In this document: piece after piece, positions 27,015-36,799 of the stretch
How positions within the stretch are numbered: position 1 is the stretch's first letter
How the letters are laid out: each line of letters opens with the position of its first letter
Origin: Myxococcales bacterium
GTDB taxonomy: Bacteria > Myxococcota_A > Polyangia > Nannocystales > Nannocystaceae
Direction: 5' to 3'
Assembly (NCBI GenBank): GCA_020633295.1
Contig: JACKDW010000017.1
Coordinates: forward strand, 62,001-126,000
DNA: 64,000 nucleotides
The notes under the pieces: generated by a model
What the model was told of the DNA's origin: nothing
What the model saw: only the letters and a program-made list of their open reading frames with translations
Databases searched by the model: none
Translations under genes and position numbers: made by a program

Positions 27015-28265
27015 TCAGCCCTCGGCGGCGCGCGCGACCGCGGCGCGCCGGCGCTCGATGAAGTAGTCGTCCCAGCGCCGGTGGACGAGCGCGAGCGCGT
27101 CGTCGATCGGGATCGCGCGCCAGGTGCCCTCGGCCTCGGTCGCGAGCCCGATCCCGAGCTCCTCGAGCTTGCGCAGCGCGTCGCTTACGTCGAAGTCGAT
27201 GTCGAAGCCGAAGGTCGCCAGCAGCCAGGCCTCGACCTGCTCGTCGAGGGTCTCGCCGCTCATCTCGCCGCCGGCGCGCAGCAGGAAGAAGTAGGCGAGC
27301 AGCGCCTCCTTGCACTCCTCCTCCTCGGCGTCGTCGATCAGGCGCGTCAGCACGCCCTCGTTGTTGTCGAGGTTGCGGAAGTAGAGGTTCTCGGAGAGCA
27401 CGCGCATGAACAGCGCCTTCTGGAACTGAAAGCGCGACCACTGCGTGAACAGGTAGGTGCCGAGCATGACGAGGCCGGTGAGGCCGGTGATCAGCGAGGC
27501 GCTCGACATCCGCCCCTCGGCGAGGCCGACGAGCACGCCCATGGCGACGAGCGCGGGCCCGAGCTTGGCGAGCACGGGCACGCCCGCGGCGAGCGCGGGC
27601 ACGCCGAGCAGGAGCTTGTCGATCATGCGCATGCGCAGCTCGAAGCTCGGGAACAGCATCTCGAGGTCGTTCTTGGGGATGTTGCGGAACAGCTTGAGCA
27701 GGATCATCCCGGGGTGGTGGGTGACGCCCATGCGCTTGCGCTTCTTGCCGGGGATGTGCGCGTCGTCCTTGCAGCGGATGAACAGGCACACGCGATCGTG
27801 GGCGGGGACCTCGTGGGTCCGGCTGTAGAGGCCGAACCAGGTGGCGACGGTCTCCTGGCGGATCGACTCGCCGCGCGCGTAGACCATGAACTCGTCGAAG
27901 AAGTCCATGTCGACGTGGAGGTCGACGGGGAACAGCGAGCGCTCGCTGAACGCCCGCAGGATCTCGGACTGCCGCAGCAGCGCGTAGTTGCCGCGCTCGA
28001 GCACGCGCTCGACCGATTGCCGCAGGCGCTCGGCGCTCTTGTCGTGGGCCGCGGCGTCGAGGCCGTCGTCGATCACGACCTCGCGATCGGGGTTGAAGGG
28101 CGCGTAGTCGTCCTTCATCCCCTCGAGCCGCCCGTGCATTTCGAAGTGGTAGATGGCCTGCAGGATCTCGGCGAGCTCGGCGAATTGCTCCGGGCTCACG
28201 AGCGCGCCCTCGCCGTCCTCGCGCGCGCGCTCCAGCAGCGCGTCGACGATGGCGCGACGCGACAT
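27015..28265 (-). CDS. DUF3754 (TMEM143-like) membrane protein
   Basis: The ATG at 28265 starts MSRRAIVDALLERAREDG, and codons upstream are low-complexity. The 416-residue protein has a soluble N-terminal half and the family core LFRNIPKNDLEMLFPSFELRM, followed by a hairpin of membrane segments (VPALAAGVPVLAKLGPALVAMGVL and ASLITGLTGLVMLGTYLFTQW) and the motif SENLYFRNLDNNEGVLTRL. DUF3754 is widespread in plant organelles and bacteria and has no settled function. Upstream sequence holds no ribosome-binding site that clearly decides the start. Confidence 0.85.
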   Translation of the reverse strand: MSRRAIVDALLERAREDGEGALVSPEQFAELAEILQAIYHFEMHGRLEGMKDDYAPFNPDREVVIDDGLDAAAHDKSAERLRQSVERVLERGNYALLRQSEILRAFSERSLFPVDLHVDMDFFDEFMVYARGESIRQETVATWFGLYSRTHEVPAHDRVCLFIRCKDDAHIPGKKRKRMGVTHHPGMILLKLFRNIPKNDLEMLFPSFELRMRMIDKLLLGVPALAAGVPVLAKLGPALVAMGVLVGLAEGRMSSASLITGLTGLVMLGTYLFTQWSRFQFQKALFMRVLSENLYFRNLDNNEGVLTRLIDDAEEEECKEALLAYFFLLRAGGEMSGETLDEQVEAWLLATFGFDIDFDVSDALRKLEELGIGLATEAEGTWRAIPIDDALALVHRRWDDYFIERRRAAVARAAEG

Positions 28266-28535
28266 CGGGATGTGCAAGACGCGGACGTCAGCGCGCGCCG
28301 TCGTCGACGACGCCAGCGCGGAGACTTTCTGGACGGCCCAAGCCACGGCGGCGAGCTCGAGTGTCGTCGACCCCGCGCGGGGCGCCAAGTCGCGGTCGCT
28401 AGTACTCGCGGCGGCGGCGAGCGCAAGTCCGCGCGTCGCCGCAGGCGCGCACGCGGAGGCGGGCTCGCGCCCGATCACGAACGCGCACGCCTCGCTCGCC
28501 GCCCGGAGGCGCGCGCGCTCGACACCCGCAGTCCG
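28266..28535. other. Intergenic region
   Basis: 270 bp of G+C-rich sequence between two minus-strand genes. It holds the promoter of the DUF3754 gene; I see no separate gene. Confidence 0.4.
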
Positions 28536-29402
28536 TCAGCCGCCTGGCGGTTTGCACACGAGCACGTGCTCGCCGCCGGCCTCGACCTCGATCGAGATCG
28601 GCGTCCACTCCTCGGGAGCGTCGGGGTCGTAGACCTCGACCTCGAAGGGGCCCGGCGCGCGCCACATCGTCATGGCCCCGCCTGGCAGGCACTCCCCGCC
28701 CCCGATCTTGCAGCGGTGCTGGCAGCGGACCTCGACGTAGCCCGCGCCGTACCGCATCACGAGCTGGGCGACGACGGCGATGACGGTCGCGGCGAGCACC
28801 AGCAGCAGCACGCCGCGAAGGTGCCCCCCGAACAGCGCGCGGGCCGACGCGGCGAAGGACGGCTTGGCGAGCGAGGACGACGACGACGACAACGACGAGG
28901 AGGTCGCGTCCGTCGCCATCGCCCGTCGAGCCCTCACCGCGCTCACGGCCAGGGCCACGGCGACGCCGAGCAGCGCGAGCGGCATCAGCAGCCCCGTGGC
29001 GCCGGCCGAGCGCTCGATGTTCAGCTCGGGCGCGCCCTCCCCCGCGACGAAGGCCTCGATCCGGGCGTGGCGCTCGCGCGCGAGCTCGCGGGCGTCGCCG
29101 AACAGCTTGAGCGGTTGACCTTGCCGGTCGAACACCCAGGTCGCGCCCCGCTCGTCGCGGCCGCCCTTGCCGCTGGTGTACTCGCGGAGCTCGATCGAGC
29201 CCACGCTCGCGGGGCCGAACTCGCTGCGGCGAGGCGCCTGCAGCGAGTACTCCACCGCGTACACGCACGCGTAGCCGCCATCGCCTCGCGTGCACCGCAG
29301 CGACTCCGCGCGCGGCACCGTGAAGACGCTCGTGACCGCGACGAGCGCCGCGGCGACGGCGAGCAGCCAGCGAGCCCAGGGCGGCAGAGCGCGCTTCGAC
29401 AC
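28536..29402 (-). CDS. Hypothetical three-helix membrane protein
   Basis: A GTG at 29402 starts a 288-residue protein. Helices are seen at residues about 11-30 (LLAVAAALVAVTSVF), 137-155 (LLMPLALLGVAVALAVSAV) and 195-215 (GVLLLVLAATVIAVVAQLVM). A Ser-rich run (SSSLSSSSSSLA) separates the last two. Between helices 1 and 2 is an extracytoplasmic domain with two cysteines. The C-terminal domain carries CQHRCKIGGGECLPGG. Function unknown. Confidence 0.65.
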   Translation of the reverse strand: MSKRALPPWARWLLAVAAALVAVTSVFTVPRAESLRCTRGDGGYACVYAVEYSLQAPRRSEFGPASVGSIELREYTSGKGGRDERGATWVFDRQGQPLKLFGDARELARERHARIEAFVAGEGAPELNIERSAGATGLLMPLALLGVAVALAVSAVRARRAMATDATSSSLSSSSSSLAKPSFAASARALFGGHLRGVLLLVLAATVIAVVAQLVMRYGAGYVEVRCQHRCKIGGGECLPGGAMTMWRAPGPFEVEVYDPDAPEEWTPISIEVEAGGEHVLVCKPPGG

Positions 29403-29496
29403 GTCGACGCGATCATACGCCGGGCCCTGCGGCCGCCCTCGTGAGAACCGGAGGCTCCGTCGTCGCGCCGCGCGAGCGCATCCGCTCGCGATCCCC

Positions 29497-29502
29497 TACA
29501 AT
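29497..29502 (+). promoter_or_regulatory. Putative -10 box (TACAAT)
   Basis: TACAAT is 11 nt before the ATG of the ABC ATPase gene at 29514. A leader that short would be almost absent. Confidence 0.4.
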
Positions 29503-29513
29503 GCCGCGGCCCC

Positions 29514-30322
<809 letters not shown>

Positions 30323-30326
<4 letters not shown>

Positions 30327-31567
30327 ACGAGACGACCCCCACCAAGGACGCGCGCGGCGGCGCGCTCGCGACCGTCGGCACGATCTACCGCAAGGAGATG
30401 CGCGAGGTCCTGCGCGACCGACGGACGCTCGTGTTCATGATCGTGTTCCCGCTGCTGCTGATCCCGCTGCTGCTGTCGCTGGTGACGGAGCTGGTCAGCA
30501 GCGCGGTCGAGAAGGCCGAGGCGGAGACGGTCCGCTACGCGCTCTACGACGGCGAGCGCCTGCCGGGGCTGGCCGAGGCGCTCACGCAGGACCCCGGCTT
30601 CGAAGCGGTCGAGGGCGTCGCGCGCGAGGACATCAAGGCGGCGATCCGCGACGAGCGCCTGACCATGGCGCTCACCGTGCGCGAGCCGTTCGACGCGGGC
30701 GCGGGCCCCCAGACCACCGTCGACCTGTTCTACAACGGCGCGTCGAAGATCTCGAAGGTCGAGCGCAAGACCGAGACCGTGCTCAAGCGCCAGAGCGAGC
30801 GCCTCCGGGTCGCGCGGCTCGAGGCGCTCGGCCTCGACAGCCCTGACAAGCAGTCGGCTGTGCTCGAGCCGGTCAAGCTCGAGACCCACAACACGGCCGA
30901 CATGCGCGAGGTCCTCGGTGAGCAGGCGGGCGGGATGCTGCCCTACATGTTCATCATCTTCTGCTACCTCGGCGCGCTCTACCCCGCGATCGATCTCGCG
31001 GCCGGGGAGAAAGAGCGCGGCACGCTCGAGACGCTGCTGCTCGCGCCGATCCCCCGCGTGCTGCTCGTGCTCGGCAAGTTCCTGGTGGTGTTCACCGCCG
31101 GCGTGGTCTCGGCGCTGCTCTCGATCGCCGGGCTCGGGCTGTGGCTCGTCTATCAGGGTCAGGAGGTCGGCGGCGCGCTCGGGGAGATCATCAAGTCCGT
31201 GACCGCGCTCGACCTGACGCTGATCGGCCTGATGCTCGTGCCGATGGCGGCGATGTTCTCGGCGCTGCTGCTCAGCATCTCGATCTACGCCAAGAGCTTC
31301 AAGGAGGCGCAGTCGTACAGCGCGCCGCTCAACATGCTCGTGATCATGCCGGCGGTGCTCGCCATGCTCCCGGGCATCGAGCTCGACTGGACCTGGGCGC
31401 TGGTGCCGATCACCAACATCTCGCTGGCGATCAAGGAGCTGATCAAGGGCACGATGGACTACACGATGCTCGTCGCCATCCTCGGCTCGAGCGTGGTGAT
31501 CGCGGCCGCCTGCCTCGTGTTCTGCACCTGGTGGTTCAACCGCGAGGACGTGCTGTTCCGCGGGTAG
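30323..31567 (+). CDS. natB: ABC-2 permease, NatB-type
   Basis: A GTG at 30323 overlaps the upstream stop. The 414-residue protein has one N-terminal helix (RTLVFMIVFPLLLIPLLLSLV), a periplasmic domain of about 180 residues with a predicted ABC-2 fold, then five helices including the conserved AAGEKERGTLETLLLAPI loop that contacts the ATPase. This is the NatB/ABC2_membrane_3 arrangement. With the partner ATPase it forms a complete exporter; the cargo (Na+, a drug or a peptide) is unknown. Confidence 0.88.
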
Positions 31568-31613
31568 CCCGTGCGCGAGTTCGCGCGGGGGCGGCACGCG
31601 CCGCGCCGCGGTG

Positions 31614-31619
31614 TACAAT
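31614..31619 (+). promoter_or_regulatory. Putative -10 box (TACAAT)
   Basis: TACAAT lies 13 nt before the ATG at 31633 and overlaps an earlier in-frame ATG at 31618, which argues for the later start. Confidence 0.4.
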
Positions 31620-31632
31620 GGAGACGCGGTCC

Positions 31633-31986
31633 ATGCGGATCCTGTTCGTCGAGAACCACGCGCCCTTCGCCGCGACGGTCGGAGAGGCGTTTTTGGCGGC
31701 GCATTACCTCACGCTCGTCGGGAGCGTCGCGGACGCGCTCGCGTTCGTGGCCGAGGGGCGCTTCGACTGCGTCCTCGTCGACCACGATCTCGACGACGGC
31801 CCAGGCACGCTGATCGTCGAGGCCCTGCGCGCGCGCGGGTTCTCGGGGCCGATCGTCGCGACCTCGGCGCACGACGAGGGCAACGCGGCGCTGCAGGCCG
31901 CCGGGGCCACGCACGTGTGTAAAAAATCCCAATTCCACACGCTCGCGGCGCTGCTCGAGCGCGTGGGCGCCGACGCGGGCGAGTAG
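31633..31986 (+). CDS. Single-domain response regulator (receiver)
   Basis: The ATG at 31633 has GGAG 9 nt upstream and is preferred over the one at 31618. The 117-residue protein is a lone receiver domain: the phospho-acceptor Asp50 in VLVDHDLDDG, Ser/Thr in VATSAHDE and Lys in CKKSQFHTL. The N-terminal acidic pair is FVEN, so one Mg ligand is Glu7 and the second position is Asn. No DNA-binding or output domain and no histidine kinase nearby, so it is an orphan of the CheY-like class. Confidence 0.88.
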   Translation: MRILFVENHAPFAATVGEAFLAAHYLTLVGSVADALAFVAEGRFDCVLVDHDLDDGPGTLIVEALRARGFSGPIVATSAHDEGNAALQAAGATHVCKKSQFHTLAALLERVGADAGE

Positions 31987-32114
31987 CCCGCGCGCGCGAT
32001 CTCCCTTAACCTGCCTATTAAGACATCTTGCAGAGCGGGCGCCGGCTGCGGGGTACAGCGGCCCTGGAGCCCGCCGCGCCCCGCGCCGCGCCTACGGCTC
32101 GCGGCCGCGAGCCG
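31987..32114. other. Intergenic region
   Basis: G+C-rich, no gene seen. TTAACCTGCCTATTAAG near 32,007-32,023 is an A+T-richer patch. Confidence 0.3.
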
Positions 32115-32545
32115 CTACATCTCCTCGAGCTCGAGCCTCGGCACTCGCTCGCGCTCCCGGCGGGCGACGGCGGCGGGCGCGATGACCCGGGGACCCTCGT
32201 CGTCGCGCCTGGAGGGCGCCTCGCGCCCGACGTCGAAGTCGACGTCGAAGTCGACCTGGAAGGGTTGTCCCACATTCAGCATGTCGTACTGCACCGCGAT
32301 CCTCCGCTTCTGGAGTCCGAGAGGCCGGCTCCGACGCTCGGAGCACACTGATCTCGACGCCCGCGGCGATCTCCTGATTCACGCCGCCAGGCCATGATTC
32401 ACCACGCGCTTGATCCGTCGTGGACCACGAGCGTCGCCCCCCACACCTGCGCGACGGGCCCACACGGACCCCCCGCCCCCGCCAGCACCGCAGACGCGCG
32501 CAGTCCGTAGATGCCGAGGTTGCCCTGGGCCCGGCGCGCTCCCTA
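32115..32545 (-). pseudogene. Possible decayed gene, fragments in three frames
   Basis: Three short stretches on the minus strand each look like real protein and lie in collinear order. The first is GNLGIYGLRASAVLAGAG, continuing to an in-frame TGA near 32,398 (about 46 codons after a TAG). The second is VNQEIAAGVEISVLRASEP in another frame. The third is QYDMLNVGQPFQVDFDVDFDV, running to a TAG at 32115. No start codon with a ribosome-binding site is present. The pattern fits a secreted or beta-rich protein broken by frameshifts, but the evidence is compositional only. Confidence 0.35.
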
Positions 32546-32677
32546 CACTCTTCGCTACCCGGTCACGACCCGTTACACATCGCGCGCGCGACGTCTCTTC
32601 GCTACGCTTATTCATCGCCGCGCGCGCGCGTCCGTCCGAAGCTCGTCCGTCCAATCCTCGCCGAACCAGCTGCCCGC

Positions 32678-33919
32678 ATGACGACGCGTCCCGACACGCT
32701 CCGCCCCCCCCGCGCGCTACACAGCCTCATCGGCGGCGTGGCGCTCTCGCTCATGCTCGGCGTCGCGGTCTTCAGCGGTCGCGTCGCGCCCGACGTGTCG
32801 ACGCCGTCGCGCGCGCAGCCCGAGCGCTCGCTCGCGATGCACGCGGGCGGCAGCCTGCACGCGGGCTTCGCGAGGCCCGCGGCGCCTGCCGCCATCGTCG
32901 CGCCCGTCGTGCCCGTCGTGCAGATTGAGCCCGTCGAGCCCGAGCTGGTTCGCGAGCTGCGCACCGATCCAGAGGCGAGCGAGCCGGACCCCGCGTCGAC
33001 GCTGCCCGAGGAGCCCGGCGTCGACGGCCTGGGCGAGGAGCTGACGCCGGCGACGCCCGAGACCGACCCCGAACTCGACGAGGTGTTCTGGGAGGTGCCC
33101 GAGGACATGTCCCTCGACTTCGTGGCGAGCAGCTGGGGCATGAAGCTCAGCACCCTGCGCGAGCTCAACCCCGAGGTGGTCCCCGAGGCGAAGCGCTCGC
33201 GGGGCGCGAGCGGCGAGCAGCGCGTCACGCAGCCAGAGATCGCCGCGGGGACCAAGCTGTGCGTGTTCCGCAAGGACACGGAGACGCTCACGCGCTCGAT
33301 CGGCGCGCCGAACCGCGGACGCCTGCGCGACGGCATCCCGATGCCCGAGGGCCCCTTCTGGCGCCTGCGGAAGCGACGCCCGCGGAGCTTCGGCACGCAC
33401 AAGACGATCTCCAGCATGCTCGCGGCGCTGCGGGTCTACGGCGAGCGCTACCCCGACGGCCCGCGCGTCGGCATCGGCGAGTTCTCCAAGCTCCGCGGCG
33501 GCCGGATCTATCCCCACCGCTCGCACCGCACGGGCCGCGACGTCGACGTGGGCTACGTCAAGCTCGGCGACGATCCGAAGCGCACCGGGTTTCGCGCGAC
33601 GACGCAGAAGAACTTCGACGCCGAGCGCAATTGGGTGCTGATCTACGCGCTGCTGCAGACAGGCAACGTGCAGTCGATCTACATGAGCAGCCGGCTGCAG
33701 AAGCTGCTCTACAAAGAGGCGAAGAAGCACGTGCCCGAGGAGGAGCTGCGCAGGTACTTCCAGTACCCGTGGCACGAGGACAGCGCGACCGCGGTCATCC
33801 ACCACCAGCACGGGCACAAGAACCACTTCCACGTCCGCTTCCGCTGCGAGGACTGGAATCATCGCTGTCGCGCGCGCTCGCGCCAGCAGCTCGCGAAGAA
33901 ATCGAGCCCGAACGCGTGA
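32678..33919 (+). CDS. mepA: Murein endopeptidase (M74/MepA-like) with LysM-like N-terminus
   Basis: The protein has 413 residues from the ATG at 32678. It begins with a signal-anchor (SLIGGVALSLMLGVAVFSG), then an Ala/Pro/Glu linker (about 35-135), a LysM-like region (WEVPEDMSLDFVASSWGM, LRELNPEV), then the M74 domain. The domain has RIYPHRSHRTGRDVDVGY (zinc His/Asp ligands) and HGHKNHFHVRF. MepA cleaves the D-Ala-meso-DAP cross-link of peptidoglycan and is insensitive to penicillin. Export to the envelope is expected. The LysM-like part is uncertain. Confidence 0.87.
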   Translation: MTTRPDTLRPPRALHSLIGGVALSLMLGVAVFSGRVAPDVSTPSRAQPERSLAMHAGGSLHAGFARPAAPAAIVAPVVPVVQIEPVEPELVRELRTDPEASEPDPASTLPEEPGVDGLGEELTPATPETDPELDEVFWEVPEDMSLDFVASSWGMKLSTLRELNPEVVPEAKRSRGASGEQRVTQPEIAAGTKLCVFRKDTETLTRSIGAPNRGRLRDGIPMPEGPFWRLRKRRPRSFGTHKTISSMLAALRVYGERYPDGPRVGIGEFSKLRGGRIYPHRSHRTGRDVDVGYVKLGDDPKRTGFRATTQKNFDAERNWVLIYALLQTGNVQSIYMSSRLQKLLYKEAKKHVPEEELRRYFQYPWHEDSATAVIHHQHGHKNHFHVRFRCEDWNHRCRARSRQQLAKKSSPNA

Positions 33920-33968
33920 CGCCGCGCGCCCGCCTGTGCGATCGTCCCCGCGATCCACAGGTGAGGCC

Positions 33969-34817
33969 GTGACCGCAGATTCCACCGCATCCGCTCCTTC
34001 CTCCGCTCCTTCCTCCGCTCCTTCCTCCGCTCCTCCTTCCACCTCCCCGTTTGACCTGACCGGCAAGGTCGCGGTCGTGACCGGCTCGAGCCGCGGCATC
34101 GGGCGCTCGATCGCCGAGCACATGGCGCGCGCCGGCGCCCGCGTGGTGATCTCGAGCCGCAGGACCGAGTCGTGCGAGCAGGTCGCCCAGGCGATCCGCG
34201 ACGCCGGGGGCGAGGCGATGGCGGTCGCCGCCAACATCTCCAAGCGCGAGCAGCTCTTTCACCTCGCCGACCACACCATCTCGACCTGGGGCGGGATCGA
34301 CGTGCTCGTGTGCAACGCCGCGTCGAACCCCTACTTCGGGCCCATGGCCGGCGAGGGCATGACCGACGAGATCTTCGACAAGGTGATGCACAACAACGTG
34401 CTCAACAACCTGCGCCTGATCAACCGGGTCGCGCCGAGCATGAAGGCCCGGGGCGGCGGCGCGATCATCATCATCTCGAGCGTCGGCGGACTGCGCGGCG
34501 ACGGGCTGCTCGGCATCTACAACATGTCGAAGGCGGCGGACATGCAGCTCGCGCGCAACCTCGCGATCGAGTGGGGGCACGCGAACATCCGCGCCAACGC
34601 GATCGCGCCCGGGCTGATCAAGACCGACTTCGCGCGCGCGCTGTGGACGAACCCCGAGCTGGCCGCGCGTCTCGAGCAGGTGACGCCGCTCGGGCGCATC
34701 GGCGACCCCGACGACATCGGGCCGCTCGCGGTCATGCTCGCCTCGCGCGCGGGCGCGTTCATCACCGGGCAGACGCTCGTCGCCGACGGCGGGCTGACGG
34801 CCGTCGCCGCGTGGTGA
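33969..34817 (+). CDS. SDR-family oxidoreductase (DHRS4-like)
   Basis: The GTG at 33969 starts a 282-residue protein with a Ser/Pro/Ala leader built on a TCCTCCGCTCCT repeat, then a short-chain dehydrogenase: TGSSRGIG (nucleotide site), NAAS, SSVGG with the catalytic Ser, and YNMSK with the catalytic Tyr/Lys. The IAPGLIKTDFARALW segment is close to the DHRS4 group of retinal/steroid reductases. The next gene, a crotonase-family enzyme, begins 4 nt after the stop, suggesting a shared lipid or CoA pathway. Confidence 0.9.
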   Translation: MTADSTASAPSSAPSSAPSSAPPSTSPFDLTGKVAVVTGSSRGIGRSIAEHMARAGARVVISSRRTESCEQVAQAIRDAGGEAMAVAANISKREQLFHLADHTISTWGGIDVLVCNAASNPYFGPMAGEGMTDEIFDKVMHNNVLNNLRLINRVAPSMKARGGGAIIIISSVGGLRGDGLLGIYNMSKAADMQLARNLAIEWGHANIRANAIAPGLIKTDFARALWTNPELAARLEQVTPLGRIGDPDDIGPLAVMLASRAGAFITGQTLVADGGLTAVAAW

Positions 34818-34821
34818 TCCC

Positions 34822-35679
34822 GTGGAGGGCGACGAGCTGAACCAGCCGCCGGCGGTGACGAGCGAGCGCCGCGGCGCGATCACGATCGTCACGCTGTGCC
34901 GACCGGCGCGACGCAACGCGGTCGACGGCGCCACCGCGCGGGCGCTGCGGGACGCGCTGCTGGCCTTCGACGCGGATGACGACGCGCGCGTCGCCGTGCT
35001 GTACGGCGCGCGGGGGACGTTCTGCGCCGGGGCAGACCTCAAGGCGCTGGCCGAGGCGCGCCCGGACGAGCCGCCGCCCTTCGAGCTCGACGCGCGCGGC
35101 CCGGGGCCGATGGGCCCGACCCGCGAGCTGCTGAGCAAGCCCGTGATCGCGGCGATCGCCGGGCACGCGGTCGCGGGCGGGCTCGAGCTCGCGCTGTGGT
35201 GCGACCTGCGAGTCGCGGAGGAGGACGCGATCCTCGGCGTGTTCTGTCGTCGCTTCGGCGTGCCGTTGATCGACGGCGGCACGGTCCGGCTGCCGCGGCT
35301 GATCGGGCTCGGGCGCGCGCTCGACCTGATCCTCACGGGGCGCCCGGTCGACGCGCGCGAGGCCCTGGCGATGGGCCTCGTCAACCGCGTGGTGCCCCGC
35401 GGCGAGGCGCTCGCCCGCGCCGTCGCGCTCGCCGAGGAGCTCGCACGCTTCCCGCAGGCGTGCATGCGCGCCGACCGAGCGTCGGCCTACGAGCAGTGGG
35501 AGCACCCGCTGCGGACCGCGCTCACGCTCGAGGCGGTGGGCGGTCACGCGGTGCTCGAGCGCGAGTCGATCGCGGGCGCGCGGCGCTTCGCCGCCGGCGA
35601 GGGCCGCCACGGCGACTTTTCAAAAGACATGTCTCAAGGGTCATCAAAAGGGCCCCCAACATCGTCCGGCGGGGAGTAG
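34822..35679 (+). CDS. Enoyl-CoA hydratase/isomerase family protein
   Basis: A GTG at 34822 opens a 285-residue crotonase-superfamily protein. The oxyanion-hole motifs are present: GTFCAGADLKAL and AIAGHAVAGGLELALWCD. The glutamates that act in rat mitochondrial hydratase are not at the usual places: the segment is LGVFCRRFGVPLIDGG, with Asp in the second position. The enzyme may therefore be an atypical hydratase, isomerase or hydrolase. It is coupled with the SDR gene upstream. The C-terminal 20 residues (KDMSQGSSKGPPTSSGGE) look like a random tail. Confidence 0.88.
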   Translation: MEGDELNQPPAVTSERRGAITIVTLCRPARRNAVDGATARALRDALLAFDADDDARVAVLYGARGTFCAGADLKALAEARPDEPPPFELDARGPGPMGPTRELLSKPVIAAIAGHAVAGGLELALWCDLRVAEEDAILGVFCRRFGVPLIDGGTVRLPRLIGLGRALDLILTGRPVDAREALAMGLVNRVVPRGEALARAVALAEELARFPQACMRADRASAYEQWEHPLRTALTLEAVGGHAVLERESIAGARRFAAGEGRHGDFSKDMSQGSSKGPPTSSGGE

Positions 35680-36004
35680 CGGCGCTCGCTCGCGGCGGCG
35701 CTTGCCCGCCCGCGATCACGCTGCTACACCTCACTCGTTCTCTGGCGGGCTGGTGCCACCATGAGCACGTGGTTGACATAGATCGAGCTGTCGAGTTCGC
35801 GCGCGCCCGAGCGCGCGCGCTGACGCTCGCGCTGTCGACCGCGCCTCCCAGCCCGCGCGGCGAGGCGACGACGCTCACCCCGCGTCGCGCCTCGCCGGAC
35901 ACAGGTCGATCTGCTGCGCCGCGCGCTCGCGACCCCGACGTCGCCCGCGCGCGCGCGACCGACGTCGTCTCCCCTCGCACGACTACAATCAGGAGCGCTC
36001 CGCC
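35680..36004. other. Intergenic region
   Basis: 325 bp without a gene. The crotonase C-terminal codons run into an AT-rich motif (GACATGTCTCAAGGGTCATC at 35,628). TACAAT at 35984-35989 plus AGGAG is the promoter/ribosome site of the RNA-repair operon. Confidence 0.45.
35984..35989 (+). promoter_or_regulatory. Putative -10 box (TACAAT) of the RNA-repair operon
   Basis: TACAAT lies 15 nt before the ATG at 36005; CAGGAG between them is the ribosome-binding site, so the leader is very short. Confidence 0.45.
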
Positions 36005-36799
36005 ATGTACCCCCCGATGAAGAAATACCCTCGCACCTACCACGTCGAGGGCTCGCGCTTTCAGCACGGCGACCACGATCTCGACGCGGTGCCGTTCGCG
36101 CGGATCCGCGGCCACAACCTCGTGATCGAGGAGAAGATGGACGGCTCGAACGCCGGCGTCAGCTTCACCGAGGACGGCCGCCTGCTGCTGCAGAGCCGCG
36201 GGCACTACCTCACGGGCGGGCCGCGTGAGCGCCACTTCGCGCTCTTCAAGCAGTGGGCGAGCGTGCACCAGGGGGCGCTGCGCGAGGTCCTGGGCGCGCG
36301 CTACGTGATGTACGGCGAGTGGCTGTACGCCAAGCACACCTGCTTCTACGACCTGCTGCCCCACTACTTCATGGAGTTCGACGTGCTCGACCGCGAGCGC
36401 GGCGTGTTCCTCGACACGCCGGGACGCCGGGCGCTGCTCGCCGGGCTCCCGCTGATCTCCGTGGCGGTCCTGCACGAGGGGCCCGTCGAGAAGTTCAAGC
36501 AGCTGTCCGCGCTGGTCGAGCCGTCGCTGTTCAAGAGCCCGCAGTGGCGCGAGGCGCTGGTGCGCGCGGGCGCGCAGGCCGGCGTCCCGGCGGACAAGGT
36601 CACGCGTCAGACCGACAGCCACGACGAGATGGAGGGGCTGTACATCAAGCTCGAGGAGGACGGCCGCGTCGCGTCCCGCCTCAAGTTCGTGCGCTCGAGC
36701 TTCACCAACAAGATCCTCGAGTCGGAGGAGCACTGGCTCGATCGCCCGATCGTCGCCAATCAGCTCGCGCCGGGGGTCGATCTGTGGGGCGCGTCATGA
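36005..36799 (+). CDS. ATP-dependent RNA ligase
   Basis: This 264-residue nucleotidyltransferase has motif I EEKMDGSN with the nucleophilic Lys44 that takes AMP. Further motifs are IIIa-like YGEWLYA and FMEFDVLD, motif IV DEMEGLYIK and motif V RLKFVR (Lys227). It joins 5'-phosphate and 3'-hydroxyl RNA ends. The stop overlaps the start of the next gene (ATGA), which encodes end-healing activities. The RNA substrate in this host is unknown; tRNA broken by a nuclease is a reasonable guess. Confidence 0.9.
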   Translation: MYPPMKKYPRTYHVEGSRFQHGDHDLDAVPFARIRGHNLVIEEKMDGSNAGVSFTEDGRLLLQSRGHYLTGGPRERHFALFKQWASVHQGALREVLGARYVMYGEWLYAKHTCFYDLLPHYFMEFDVLDRERGVFLDTPGRRALLAGLPLISVAVLHEGPVEKFKQLSALVEPSLFKSPQWREALVRAGAQAGVPADKVTRQTDSHDEMEGLYIKLEEDGRVASRLKFVRSSFTNKILESEEHWLDRPIVANQLAPGVDLWGAS

